Assembly (NCBI RefSeq): GCF_040183065.1
Contig: NC_091125.1
Location: 128,529,621-128,593,620 of the forward strand
Length of the DNA stretch: 64,000 nucleotides
Reading direction: 5' to 3'
Source: Periplaneta americana
Lineage: Eukaryota > Arthropoda > Insecta > Blattodea > Blattidae
Position numbers and translations under genes: made by a program. Shown piece by piece: positions 20,875 to 33,059 of this stretch; the first letter of the stretch is position 1; every line of letters starts with the position of its first letter. Under the pieces are notes generated by a model that worked only from the letters and a program-made list of their open reading frames with translations, made no database searches and was not told the DNA's origin.

Positions 20875-21800
20875 TTATTGTTGTTGTTGTTTAGTCAACT
20901 GTCTGAAGACAGGTCTGAACCTCACAAGTGATACCAACAAGGCACCACTTATGAGACAATTAGGCCAGGAGATAATGGGGTAGGGTGGCCAGTTTCTTTC
21001 CTCCTCCATAGCATACATTGTCTACTAGCTACATATTACATTCATCAGACTTCAGATGTATACAAACAATTGTTCTTTCTCTGAAGGTGCATACACATGT
21101 AGCAAACGAACAAATGATGACGCAAAACTTCGTTGTTCGTTTACTGTTCGGAGCTACATACAAATCATCAGCAAGTGGTCAGAGAACATTTGCGTTCGCT
21201 GATTATCCGCAGTAATGGCAGGTGAAGATATAATTATAGCAAGTGTGGTCGTTGTTATTATAGGCAGTTTTACAAAAAGAAAGTTAAAAAAAAAAAAAGA
21301 GATGGTGGCAGACGCCACTCTACAAAAGTCGCAATTGATATAGAGGCACTGACTTGCTTCATGATTTATATTGAATTGAATCGAGACAGTTTCACAGCTT
21401 CTGTCGCAGCTCAGAAACAGACTTCGAAATATTATTGTGCAAAATAGGGCCATAAAATTTCCTGCACCTTATTATACATCAATAAGTTGATAACAGCTTC
21501 TTCAGTCCACTCGTTTCGACATCCTGTTGGTGAAATTAAACTTACCGCTGCGTTCTGCTATGAACTGCAAACAAGTGGCAAATCCCATCCACAACGAATA
21601 CCGACAAGCGACAGATCACTACTGAAGACAAACCAAATGATCAGTTTGCCTTTGCTGCGTCATCCACACGTTCCGATTTCAGTCCGCGAATGCATTCGTT
21701 TTTCGTTTGTTCATTTGCTACATGTGTACGCGCGTTGACACATATTATCAAGTGAAATGTACTGCCTGATAATAGATGTACTTATAGCCAAAACCTCAAT
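20875..21800 (-). repeat. Retroposon family I copy, split by a DNA transposon
   Basis: 20875-21084 and the segment from 21739 match 5728-5960 (GTCAACTGTCTGAAGACAGG, GACAATTAGGCCAGGAGATA, CTAGCTACATATTACATTC, then CACATATTATCAAG). The intervening 21085-21735 is an insertion. Confidence 0.75.
21085..21735. mobile_element. Nonautonomous DNA transposon with 3-base target duplication
   Basis: The terminal repeats are about 30 bases long, sharing TACACATGTAGCAAA and GAACAAA (25 of 30 matching). TGA flanks both ends (21082-21084, 21736-21738), and the empty site CTCTGACACATATT exists at 5931-5945. A 3-base duplication suggests the PIF/Harbinger class. The interior (651 bases) has no intact transposase. 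Confidence 0.75.
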
Positions 21801-21983
21801 CAGAAGTAATACATATATGAACAACGTAATTTAAATATCACAAAATGCAGATCTCGGCCATTAGTAGCCTACTCAGTACTATCCTCTCTATACTACAGAT
21901 ACGCATATTAGGAGTGTAAAGACTGAAAAATTGTAGTCTTGCAAGAAATGAGCTGTTTAACAATAACAACAACGACAACGATG

Positions 21984-21984
21984 A

Positions 21985-22019
<35 letters not shown>

Positions 22020-22020
22020 C

Positions 22021-22057
<37 letters not shown>

Positions 22058-22079
22058 TAACAATAACAATAACAATAAA
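21984..22079. repeat. Compound microsatellite (ATG)n(AAT)n(AAC/AAT)n
   Basis: About 95 bases of three adjoining triplet tracts. Confidence 0.9.
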
Positions 22080-22335
22080 TCCCGCACTGTAGCTGTGTGG
22101 TCTAAAGTGTCATGCTTTGGATCAGCGCTGTGGAATGAGTGCTGGTTCAAGTTCTCATGGGGAAAAAATTTTCTCATGAAATCTCGACCACTGTATAGGA
22201 CTTGTGGAAAACCAGCATCATGATGATTTGGGGAGTTGGAATCCAGTTTCATAAGCTGGCTATAACGGTTGCAGTGGATCATCGTGGTACCACACATTTC
22301 CCCTGTACTAGTTGTATGAAGAATACCATGCATAT
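22080..22335 (+). repeat. SINE family A, near full length
   Basis: tRNA-like head with GTAGCTGTGTGGTCTAAAG and GGTTCAAGTTCTCATGGGG, followed by ATGAAATCTCGACCACTGTA and the shared body. Same family as 2404-2700 in inverse orientation. Confidence 0.8.
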
Positions 22336-22647
22336 GTTAGATTCCGTTTGGAGTAGATTGTCGGTATATTCACGCCATGAAAATGAATATTATTGTCTGT
22401 GGTCAAAATGGAAGTTTTATCAAAAGAATTCGATAATCAAAATAGTTTACTGTATATTGTTAATATAAAAGTAACAGATTCTGCCAATTATAGTAATAAG
22501 TGACTTTATTTTTAAAATATTCCTGTAATATTTCCTAAATCCATTTTGATCACTGGCCTAAGATGAAACTCTGCTTGAATTTGATCTAATTTTATAAGCA
22601 ATATTAATAGGTTTGTTTACATTGCCAACAATGAGTATGCTACATAT

Positions 22648-22800
22648 TGAGGATGTCCAACGACCAACTGTATGCGAAAAATAAAGTAGTAAACTCCATG
22701 CATTTATTTATGTAATAAAAATGCAATAAACAGCATGCAAAATGGAGATGCTGCTTGGATGCAGGCACTATGCTGTCTATATTGTGGTCGGACATCCTCA
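22648..22800. mobile_element. Short MITE-like inverted repeat
   Basis: TGAGGATGTCC at both ends in inverse orientation, extended imperfectly (AACGACCA and GACCACAA), 153 bases overall. The target duplication is not clear. Confidence 0.5.
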
Positions 22801-25080
22801 GAGGACTGTATTAATAATTTAGTTATACATGTGCCAATAATAGAGCCCTGAAGATTATTCTTGTTATGTTTTTAAGATGTAAGATTAATATCAAATCAAG
22901 TAGTGACATAGTGTTACTGAACAATTGATAATGTTTACAAGTTTGTATTTGAATTTATTACGTATGTTACGGAGAATTTGGATAATTCAGATCCTATGTT
23001 TATTTACCAGCGATTTTACATGATTACAAAGCATTTTGGTGAAAATAATTGTTATGAGAGGGTATCTAATTATGCATTTGAACATTATTATTCATATGAG
23101 CCTGCCTGCAGTAACCTTTCAGAAGCTCCTCAGAGAAGCTTGATAAGATTTTTATTAAACTTCTGCAGGGTTCTTGAAGGTCCTTGTCTTCCTGTATTGA
23201 GGTCACACATGCTAGAACAGTTACACTTCTGTGACTCGGTCTCCAGAGCCTTGTTTGTTAAAAATAGGTTGCACCATGGGAAAGTAACGATGGGATTTGA
23301 GTAGGAGAGGTTATGGAATGCATTTCACTACTCCTTGCAGCCCTTAAGCTCTAAACTAAATTTCAGGCAAATAGTATTTCATATTCTGCAAGAAAGTGTC
23401 CATCATAGCAAATAAATTTAGCAGAACACTAATCTAAACTCAAACTGAATTTGATCTAACATAATTCAACCTAACCAAATCTAATGTAACTTAATTTTAT
23501 ACGAGAGTAATGCATATTCAAATGATCAGTATCAAGTAAGTTCTAATTTTCTGGTGAATTCGATAAACTCACGAAAATTAAATGTATTCACAAGTTGATT
23601 GGACACATGATGCATAATCTCCAGTAATCTTCCATTTATCAATTTCTTCATGACATAATCTAACAGTTTTATTCGTAATATTTACGTGAAGTCACGTGCA
23701 TATCATATGCTGAAGGGAAATAACACAGAATTCTCAAAGGTTTTCATTCACAAAATTGTAACTTGTTCAACATTACGTTGCAGCTGTTAAGTTATTTTTG
23801 TTGACGTCATTTTCATGTACTGTGTGTGGCATATATAAAAATACTTTCATAGTTAGTTTAAAGTACATTAATTTATACAGTATGAGTGCAGTAGTTTTAA
23901 ATACTGTGTGATGTAAATAGTGAATGACCTGTAATTTTCTTTTTATATATAAATACCTTACATCAATGCAGTGACTAATTTGTACATTTTACATTACAAC
24001 GAAGGTGTTAGGATGATGTCTGCTCTTGCATGGAGCACACAGTTAACGAGCCAAGTGACGTGTTCATTTCATTCCCATCCTGTAACATGAGGTTTTTCAG
24101 GTTCTATATAAAATGACTGAAAATCTGTGTTGTACAATGTTCGGGGGGGGGGGGAATGAATTTATTTTTTTTCCATCATTCTGAAAAAGAAAAAATATAT
24201 ACACAGAGTCCTCCATATATAACACTTCATCACACCGCAAGCTTAGTGGCATTTTCTGTTATACACCTCATACTGCGATTTCTATATCTATCATTCATGG
24301 GATTAGTGATAAGCTGAGGACAGATATCCACTCTTGTGTTAAGCCCGTTCAGGTGTCAGTTCATGAGGTACAGATCTACAACCTCTGTATGATTTTCTAA
24401 GCATCTTAATGTGGCAATGTATTATATCTTTTGAAGCACCAAGTTATTTTTACAACGTACGAGTACTTTTTTTATGGAAAAAACTGTGTATTCTCAATAT
24501 TCAATACTTTAGGTCTTTCAGGATGTTATAAATCTTTAATATCTCCTTCTCCATTATTGAAATGCTGAAACCATGGTAAGTTGTACTACATGCCCACTGA
24601 TGACACCGTCACCCTCGACTTCACATATTTTTGGAGCTTTATAATCTTGTTTCGAGTAGTGTTTTAGAAGGACTGTAATCTTCAACTTAATCGGCTCCCT
24701 TTTATAATTGTCTGTATTAACAAATTGAGGATTGCCACATCCTCACGACACACAATAATAACTATAGCATCCTATAAATTGCATTGCCCAACTAAAGAAA
24801 ATCATTAAAATCTCACAAAATACCAAACTTAAAAAACTAACATTACTTACGAGATGACCTAATAAAAAGTTATTTTGTAGAGTTTAATACTTTCGTGCCT
24901 TTAAAGTTTATGACTGTTTTGTATATTCATCTATGACATGAACATGACATTTTGGCAACAAGCGAATCCCAAATCTAAAATTCAGTAATCGACTTAAAAA
25001 ACATAACTGCTCTGTATTCAGGATCCTTGCAGTCACCCTCACTGGAGGGCTGATGATTTAATCAAATCCTTCTCTCTACG
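22801..25080. other. Intergenic sequence with one repeat R copy
   Basis: About 23160-23350 is the second copy of dispersed repeat R (GTTGCACCATGGGAAAG, GGGATTTGAGTAGGAGAGG). A (G)n run lies at 24142-24154. Otherwise AT-rich sequence with nothing recognised. Confidence 0.5.
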
Positions 25081-25084
25081 AGAT

Positions 25085-25625
25085 AAATTATTTCCCTGTA
25101 ACTGTTTTGAAAGTGGCGCTATTTGGATGAGTCAAATTGAATTATATAAAACAATGATCCGTAGTATAATTATATATAGCAGTGAAAATTGGACTTTCAC
25201 AAAAAAATCACAGAATGCAGTTGACAACTTCGAAAGAAAGGTGTTAAGGAGGATATTTGGACCAGTGGTAAGGGAAAGAAAATGGAGAATCTGATATAAT
25301 CATGAATTATACACCTGATGATATAGCTTTGTCAACTTTCATACGGATCAGGAGACTGCAATGGGCAGGACATATAGTCAGGATGAAGAAGGGAAGGATA
25401 CCAAGGAGAACTTTAGAGGGGCAATATGGAGGAAAAAGACCTGTTGGGAGACCACGGAATAGATGGGAGAATATGGTTCAAGAAGATGCTACCAGTTTGC
25501 TGCGATTGCGGAACTGGAAGGTGGCAGCAAGGGACAGAGAAGAATGGAGAGGAAGAATTGGGGAGGCCATGGCCCGAAAATGGGCCGAAGAGCTATAGAT
25601 AGATAGATAAATAGATAGATAGAAC
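25085..25625 (+). mobile_element. LINE 3' end with (ATAG)n tail
   Basis: Downstream-of-RT blocks in two frames: YKTMIRSIIIYSSENWTF ... AVDNFERKVLRRIFGPVV, then an open frame at 25302-25598 with IRRLQWAGHIVRMKKGRIPR, VGRPRNRWENMVQEDATSLL and RDREEWRGRIGEAMARKW. It ends at stop 25598 directly before (ATAG)n, about 25592-25623. The upstream RT is missing. The final frame is open and looks fairly young. Confidence 0.85.
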
Positions 25626-26265
25626 TGTTTTGAAAATTAATAATACTGAGTCTTTTTTTTAAAGTGACTGATAGAAGAACTAACCATTTACCTTCAGGTT
25701 TCTATTACTTTCTGATTATTATGTGAAGTTTTGATTTTGATAAAATATTTTTAAGCTCTAGTTTACCTCAAATAGGGTTGAAGAAAACTCGAAGTATTAG
25801 AATATAAGTTTTTTTTCGTCATTTACTTTCCAGAAATTGTTTATTGGTCTTACAATTTATTTTTATGAATCATATTTTTTATTGTCAGATATTTCAATAA
25901 TTTGAAACCTCTTAATGTCACTGAATTATTCAAATTACTCCATAGTATTTGTATCAGTTGTTAAATAAATATATTACTGTATATATACACGAGCGTTTCT
26001 GTCTCTGAGTAATAGTTACATAGTAATGCATTGTCTGTAACTGAAATCTGTGGCCCGGTTGTTGGAGAAAGCCAGGGGTGGAAACAGTCACTCTTGTGGA
26101 TGGTAATACTGGAAATATAATTTTTATGGTTAGTCATTCAGAGTTGTCTAGTGCATGCCGAAATCATTTGTTTAACACTTCAAAGAGTCTTCTTTATTGT
26201 TACACTGGCGATTGAAATATTCCTAATATAGGACTAGTGGTATGATAACAGAAACATTCTAAATG

Positions 26266-26462
26266 ATTGATTAAATGGCAAACTTACTAGTGTTAATTAT
26301 ATAAGCATGTGTGGCCTACAGCTGTTTCGGTGTATACTGAACACCATCATCAGAGCCTATCAGAGAGTAGATTCTGATGATGGTGTTCAGTATACACCGA
26401 AACAGCTGTAAGCAACACATGCTTATATAATTAACACTAGTAAGTTTGCCATTTAATCAATT
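26266..26462. mobile_element. Inverted-repeat element with hammerhead-like cores (Penelope-type terminus?)
   Basis: Two arms of about 90 bases, nearly perfect inverted copies, around a loop of about 12. Each arm carries CTGATGA, a 5-bp hairpin (GGTGT/ACACC), GAAAC and AGCTGTA. On the minus strand (26313-26357) GGCT before the core pairs with GGCC after it, giving all three helices of a hammerhead fold. The plus copy is at 26371-26413. The architecture is the same as at 11810-12020. Confidence 0.65.
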
Positions 26463-26687
26463 ATTTATATTTAAGTGTTAAAAGTAGTGTACGCAAGATT
26501 CAAGATGGAGACACATTCTTTTAACATAACAACACTGGATAATAGGAGAGATAAGTGATATCATCTCAAATTCCTTGCAGGTTTGTAGATTCCAGTCACA
26601 GACAGTATATTATATAAGCTTTAAAAATTGTCAATTCTTCCAAATGACAGATGTTTTGTAAATTGAATGTTTTTATATCGTTGCTGA

Positions 26688-26914
26688 TTTTATGAAACCA
26701 CCTGTGTGATAGTACAGAGCATGATTTTTAAGGAAGAAAAAAAAAAGGTAATTAAATATCAATATGCCTACAAAAGGATATTAGATAAATCGTAAAAAAC
26801 TTTGGTGGATATGGTGACATCATCGAGAATCATTGTAGGCCTATTGATATTTAATTACGTTTTCGTCCTCCTGAAAAATTATGCTCTGTAGTGTCACATA
26901 GGAGGTTTCATAAA
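26688..26914. mobile_element. MITE-like foldback element
   Basis: TTTATGAAACCACCTGTGTGA and the inverse copy ending GGAGGTTTCATAAA flank a 227-base unit. The arms match for 70-80 bases, including TAATTAAATATCAATA. Confidence 0.6.
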
Positions 26915-26919
26915 TTCAA

Positions 26920-27540
26920 CAACGCTATTTACTACTTATTGCTTGAAATTTAAATCTGCTGAGTCCTGAGAAAATCAATAGTGTTCATACTATCGAGGAA
27001 TGGACATCTGAATTTGAGAGTATAACATGTAAGTCTCATTACTTAAATACTTATTGTTATGCGAGGATTTTTAAGAAATGGCGGAGACCATGCTAAGATT
27101 TTTCTGTAAAATTACAGTTTAGTTTTAAAAGCTGACACATTGTTAAATTCAGAAATAAAGTTCCATGCAAGTAGCTCACAGTGTGAAATTATTGCTTTTT
27201 CCCGAAATGCCCAAATGAGAATTATAAAATATATTATGTTGAAAATAAAAACTTGATACATGAAATTTTATTTATTCAGGATGATTTAGTTGTGACATTT
27301 TTCGGTTTCGTAGCCATTTGTTAAAATTTAATCTCCCCGATATTTTGCAGCAACTTAGAGAAGTAGTGAGTTAAGGTAGCCCTGAGCATATCTGCTGGAT
27401 TTATATTTCATATCTCTTTAAACATTGGATTTATTACTGTTCAGCAGTTCCTCTCCTAAGGTTTTAGTGCCCTTTCAAGAGATTTCAGAGTTCTTGCAAC
27501 AGTGCTAAGAACTGGTTCGTTTTATTTTCTCATTTGAGCA
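26920..27540. other. Intergenic sequence, nothing recognised
   Basis: AT-rich, no supported feature. Confidence 0.5.
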
Positions 27541-27544
27541 CTAG

Positions 27545-27800
27545 AAGCTACTGCAGTCTCATAGAGTCTGCAAAAGCATCCATCTGTGAAGCAGGACACA
27601 TGGGCGAAGGAGTGACTAGCACTTTTTCTTAGAGCCCTTACATTCAAGGTCAGAGATCCTTCACATGATATAAATCCATTACAAAGGCCACCCAGCTTTA
27701 CTTCCCTTCTGAAAAAAGCTGTGCCAAGGTCTGAATCTGCAAACCTCAAATCCGCAGATTTAATATGGCAACCATAAGACCACAAGAACAACTTGATTTA
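27545..27800 (-). repeat. tRNA-derived SINE (family G), minus strand
   Basis: On the minus strand: GTGGTCTTATGGTTGCCATA, GGTTTGCAGATTCAGACC, then GGGAAGTAAAGCTGGGTGG, a head-plus-body layout typical of insect tRNA-SINEs. The open frame at 27522-27791 results from the element and is not a gene. Confidence 0.6.
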
Positions 27801-29163
27801 ATCTTCAGGATAATGTCGCTCATTTGGGTTCTTCATCCTAGGATATGCTGATCAAATAGCTGCATACTTGTTTCATTCATATCGTTAATGTTTGCTGTTA
27901 ATGCAAAGTTGTAGTATTATGAGATCTTATTTTTATATATGTAGCTAATACATATTTTTACATATACAATAATTTGCGTTTGTTGAACTCCGTGAAAACA
28001 TTTATCCTAGCATATTATTATTGAAATTAGTTTAATATTTTTAATGTATCGGTACTTAAGAGAATTAAGCATTATGTGTACTGGTAACAAAAGTAACTAA
28101 TTTAAGCAGCTAGTAACGAAATGTGTCGTAACGAATTTAAAAGTCTTTCATGATCGTGAGTAACGAAATTACATATATTGTTCTGATTCACTTATTTAAC
28201 CTTGGAGTCTGAGCTGCGGTGGTCCGTAGTGATCAGTTAATTACATATGCGAGTTTAATACAGTCTAGAAAGCTGGGAGAGAAGTTGGCTGCACGTTCAT
28301 TGAAGTGAAGGTCAGAGAACTTACGAAACAAGTCTGATGACAGATTGTAAGATGACTGAAATGTGATTAATGTTTTTTCATCGTGCTTACAAGTAATTAT
28401 TAAGTTGTGGTAACTAAAAAGTAACTTTTTTCTTCACATTTTCGGTAGATTAAAGTAAAAGATAATTTGAATGTACAGGGTGATTCAAGTAATTGCATTA
28501 TGCCTGGACAGAGCTTATTCCTTGAATGATTTGAGTAAAGCAAATAATGTGAACATGAGTTTGTTCACAACATTAGCGCAGTTGTTCCCATTCTGAATGG
28601 TACCTAACTGTGAACTACCTCATGTGCGCCTACAGTCGTATCAAGTGTAGCCTAACTAGATATTTACAATACAGAATGTGTATACGTCATTATGTTTGTC
28701 ATATATGTTTGCAAAAATAATGTAAGTGCCTGATTTACAGACACACACAAACAGCCAGCAGCATTGAAGTGGTAACATTTAAAATCTGCTGTAAATGTAG
28801 TTGCACTGAAAGAAGAGGTTCTTCGAGATATAAATATACTGTATTCAAAATATCCCTAACTTTTTATGTCCTACAAAATAAAATCACAGGCATTATTTTA
28901 ACGTGAAAAGTTTATGCACGAATATCGAAAGAATAGAATGCTACGAAAATTTCAACACCGACGTGAATTGCGTAGGAATAGCAATAAGTTGCGTCAAAAT
29001 ATTCTGACGTCACTAGCATAGGATCGAATCAGAATCTTACGTTGCTGCAGTGTTTTGTAATAGATCTATAGAGTTACTTTCTTACATTAATTATATTTTT
29101 TATTTCTTTTATCGTAGACCCATACTAACAGCTCTCCAACAAACAAATTCAGATGAAAACAGT

Positions 29164-29525
29164 AACGAGGTTTTACTGTATTAGATTTTTAACGAATTGG
29201 TTTTTATTTATATAAGGATTGAGAATATGACTGAAATAAAATAAATACAATTTGTGTGTTGTATGCCTATCATTAATGGCATTTTTTCCTTTAATTCTTT
29301 ATTGAATATAATATAATATCAGTATAAGTATTGTAAAATGGAATTACTGTACAGTACTTATACTGACATTATGATATATGTTCAATAAAGAAATAAAGGA
29401 AAAAATGCCGTTAACAATGGGCATGCAACACATAAATTGTATTTATTTTATTTCATTCATATTCTCAATCCTTATATAAATAAAAACCAATTCGTTAAAA
29501 ATCTAAATACAGTAAAACCTCGTTA
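29164..29525. repeat. Palindrome of ~175-base arms ending in Tigger TIR sequence
   Basis: The left arm starts TAACGAGGTTTTACTG and the right arm ends CAGTAAAACCTCGTTA, so both ends are Tigger-type terminal repeat. Between them the arms match at roughly 90% (AACGAATTGGTTTTTATTTA and its inverse), with the centre near 29345. Confidence 0.8.
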
Positions 29526-29903
29526 ATCCGGACTAATTGGGGTGGATAAGTTGACTGATTTAATGAAAGTCCGGATTAACTGAAATAACCTAAAAGAACA
29601 GTAGGAAGTGCATTAAAACTCCGTTTATAGCAACAAAACACGTTTATTAGTTTATTACGGTGTATTTAAAGGGATAGGCGTAAATATACTATGCAGTACA
29701 GTAAAATGTGTAATCGATAATAATATTTGTTTGTATAGTTTAGTTACTTTAATGCAAACTTGATGGATTTTCTTTATTTTTAATACTATAGGTGTAATAT
29801 TGAATTTCATAGTTCTAATGTGCGGTATAAAAGTAAGTTTTTTTGTCTGTCTGGATTAAATAAAGTCTGACTTATCAGAGTCTGGATTAACGAGGTTTTA
29901 CTG
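29510..29903. mobile_element. Tigger-type MITE
   Basis: CAGTAAAACCTCGTTAATCC at the left and GGATTAACGAGGTTTTACTG at the right are perfect inverses over 20 bases, with TA on both sides (29508-29509, 29904-29905). The 394-base interior is noncoding. Confidence 0.85.
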
Positions 29904-30244
29904 TATAACACTAACACCTAACCATGAACATAAACGTTTCACGCAATTACAGGCATCCTACGAATTCTCTGTCACATTTTTTTATCAGACATGTTTCCAT
30001 TTCATTTATTATATTCCATAAATCTTACATTAGCATTGAAGCTTTAAGATGTGGAACAAGTAAAAATTTTACAAAATTACAATTTTTTGGTGCGATATCC
30101 AAAATTATGTAAAGAAAGCTTCCAACGTTTTATTCACATGGACTTGGATAATAAAAATAGCTCGAGCGCTTAACTTCAGGAATCACTCTGTATTTTAAGA
30201 ACTTATGCATAATTTACGCAAGTATTGAAATCAAATCAATCTTC

Positions 30245-30600
30245 TTAATGTATCCAGCTGTTTGCTGACAACATAAAGTCCACTATAGTCCACTGTAGTC
30301 TATTCAGTTGTTTTTCACGAGAAATGAGGGGTATTTTGATCAGTGTTCATTATAGATGCCTGTTGCTAGTAGCCAGAGTTGAGGTGTAGTCAATATATAC
30401 TGCAGAGCTGTGTCTTCTGCAACTGGTACTGATGATTTTAATTTACTTCTTTTGTGGTTTATGGATGGACAGTATAGAAGAATGTGTTCCAGATCTTCAT
30501 CTCGTTTTACAAACCTATGGATCAACAATTGGCTCTCTTCTGACAAAGGAAAAATTTTACAGTCTGTAAAAAAGAAACCAAATGACCTGGAAATGTACAC
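30245..30600 (-). mobile_element. LINE fragment (same family as 16134-16488), minus strand
   Basis: The minus-strand frame contains RDEDLEHILLYCPSINHKRS and LQYILTTPQLWLLATGIYNE. The 3' segment includes GTTGTCAGCAAACAGCTGG, shared with 16450-16470. Confidence 0.8.
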
Positions 30601-30619
30601 AAGTATTGAAAAATGAATA

Positions 30620-32300
30620 GAAATCAGTGGCAGCTACTTTCATGATACACTGCCATATTTTCACATGTTGTAGAGTAAAATTTTATGCATTAGTAAAACA
30701 TTCTTTGCCCTGGACGTTGTATTACCCCATCTCTGCCTAGAGACGTCACCAGCTATGAATGTGTGCCAAATAACTTTTTTATTTATCGTATGTATTCAGG
30801 GCTCTGTTATTGTATTGTCATATCATAGTGTTCCTTTATTGTATTACAGAATTAAATATATTAATTTGAACTAGTCAAAAAGGTAACTGATTTCTTAGGT
30901 CACTTGAGATGAAAAAAATGTTTTTTCTTGAGGTCAAGTTCTGATTTTCATATTTGTGGTGTAAATGTATGATTTGTTTATTAGTAAAGTTATATAAGTT
31001 TTTTTTATTTACTCTAACAACTAGGATATAATCGATCCTAATCTTATTTTCCGTTAACTTTGTAAATTGAAGAGTTTGATAGAATGAGGGTGCAGGAAAA
31101 GAGGAGGAAAATTACGCTTATTTTCCATTAATCAATTTATTGTTGGTTAAATTAGTTGTCATGAAAGTTTGATCTCAATATCTCTACACTATAGGTCTGA
31201 GCAGTCTTACTTTTATTTCTCATTTTTTAATTTTTGTTTTTCTCAAAAATCAGTTTTTGAATCGCCCTTATTTCATCAAACTTTTCAGTTGTCCTACATG
31301 TGTGCATTGCTGCATTTTCTTGTCTCAAAATTGCACGAAAAATTATTTTTTTTCCCCATTCGTGTTGTTTATAGAAATATAAATACTTTATAATATGTTG
31401 ATCTCAAAGCTTTCGTAATCTATTACTTTTGTACCTTTATTTCGTTCATTTTTTCGTTGGCTAGTAATGCATTTTGTATTTTACTTATAAAACTGAATTG
31501 CATTTCTGAAGCTTTGATGATTTCCCTTCTTCTGTTTTGTACGTATGTAGTTGAGAGTATATATATTGAAAATGTTTGGATAATGTCTGTTTTTAGGAGT
31601 GCCATTTATAAACGAACTGTGAATGCACTGTATGCCATGTTAAAGAGATAGTCTTTATAAAATGTAAAAGCCCCGTGTTTGGTAATTGTTACTGAGTTGA
31701 TTAACAGATTTAGTGTATTTAAAAGTAAACCAAAGTCAGCCACACCAGTGCAATGTTAAATATAATCTTTTTTCATTCGATTATATTTTATATTACATAA
31801 TAATCTCTCACAGTTATTACTTAATTCTGAAGATCATATATATTATATGCTCTAAAAGTTTAAACAGCTACAAACCTGTTTGAGAGTAAAATATTTTATT
31901 GTATATAGCTTGGCTCATTATTTTTGACTTATTAAAATTGTGAAGCTATTCAATCTCTGTGCACTATTTTCCATTGGTTACCAACATAGTGCAGATTTGC
32001 TTATTAATTATTTCGTACAATTTACTTGTATGTACAGATCTTATTTTATTGTCTTAAGCTTTAATAAATATCTTTCACTAACAGTGTACTCTCATCTCTG
32101 TCACACCCACTGGTTTTTTTAAATCCTACTTAGTCTGAGACTTCACTAGAATTTACCCTGGAAGAGGAACATTTCGAAAATCTTAATGGACTTACTGGTG
32201 AGATTGTGTACCCTTAAAAGTACCAGTGGCGACACTAGGTGTAATCTCCTTACCTTATATTTTTATACAGCAAGTCCAAACGTCGATCCTTCTTGGTTGC
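30620..32300. other. Intergenic sequence, nothing recognised
   Basis: Strongly AT-rich, with only short open frames lacking coding character. Confidence 0.5.
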
Positions 32301-32313
32301 TAAAGTATCAATT

Positions 32314-33052
32314 AGAGTCTCTTCAAACGAGACCACTTTTAGAAGCACTGCCGCTTCTGAATAATGGATATAAATGAGAGTGTTCAGATGCAGCCACAGC
32401 CACAGAATAGTGGCGCTGCAGATGCTCTGAGTTGTTGGCTTCGACGCTGCTGGCACCCACTAAAATTGGTGCTTCCCGCCATGATATATGAATTAAATTG
32501 TAGGTTTCAGACGGGACCACAGCCACACCATTATTTTAGTGGTGTATGAATGGCATGTCTGTGGCGTTGCTAATGGACCACTGTTGGGCTATCAATTCCT
32601 TATGACAGTATACAGCCTATTGTGCCACGGTGTCTTTTTTTTTTTCTCGAATTTTATTGGTAATTCCTATTAGAATCTCTTGAAATGATTTCTTAAACAT
32701 GCGAAAATACGAAAAAAATCTTTTTATAGCCCTGATGTAAATCATCAAATAAAGTGTGAAATAGTCCTCGATTCTGTCTTTCCAAACCAATGGATGGATC
32801 CAGACTTTTCTTCTATTTTTACGTCTTTTCTTTCTCCATATGAGCAAAGTTGCAGAAAGTATATCTCCCTCTATGTCCATGTTCACTGGAAGACTGAAAA
32901 ATTCTCTATAAAAATTTAGTATATTAAACAGTTCTTCAAACGCACGTTTGCAGCACTAATAATGCACGTTCCCAGCGCCACTAACACTCGTTTGTAATGT
33001 CATGAACAAGCCACTAGTGGCGCTGCTAAGTGGCCTCGTCTGAAGGAGCTCT
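32314..33052. mobile_element. Nonautonomous DNA transposon, class unknown
   Basis: AGAGTCTCTTCAAACGAGAC at the left matches the inverse of the right end (AGAGCTCCTTCAGACGAGGC), continuing CACTT. A third copy of the terminal motif (TTCAGACGGGACCACAGCCA) lies inside at about 32507. No clear target duplication or transposase was seen. Length is 739 bases. Confidence 0.6.
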
Positions 33053-33059
33053 TACTTGT

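Larger units (their letters stand above)
28476..30190. mobile_element. DNA-transposon relic with TA duplication and nested elements
   Basis: CAGGGTGATTC at the left and GAATCACTCTG at the right are near-perfect inverses, each next to TA (28474-28475, 30191-30192). The interior holds a large palindrome (29164-29525) and a Tigger MITE (29510-29903). No transposase frame was recognised. Confidence 0.55.
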
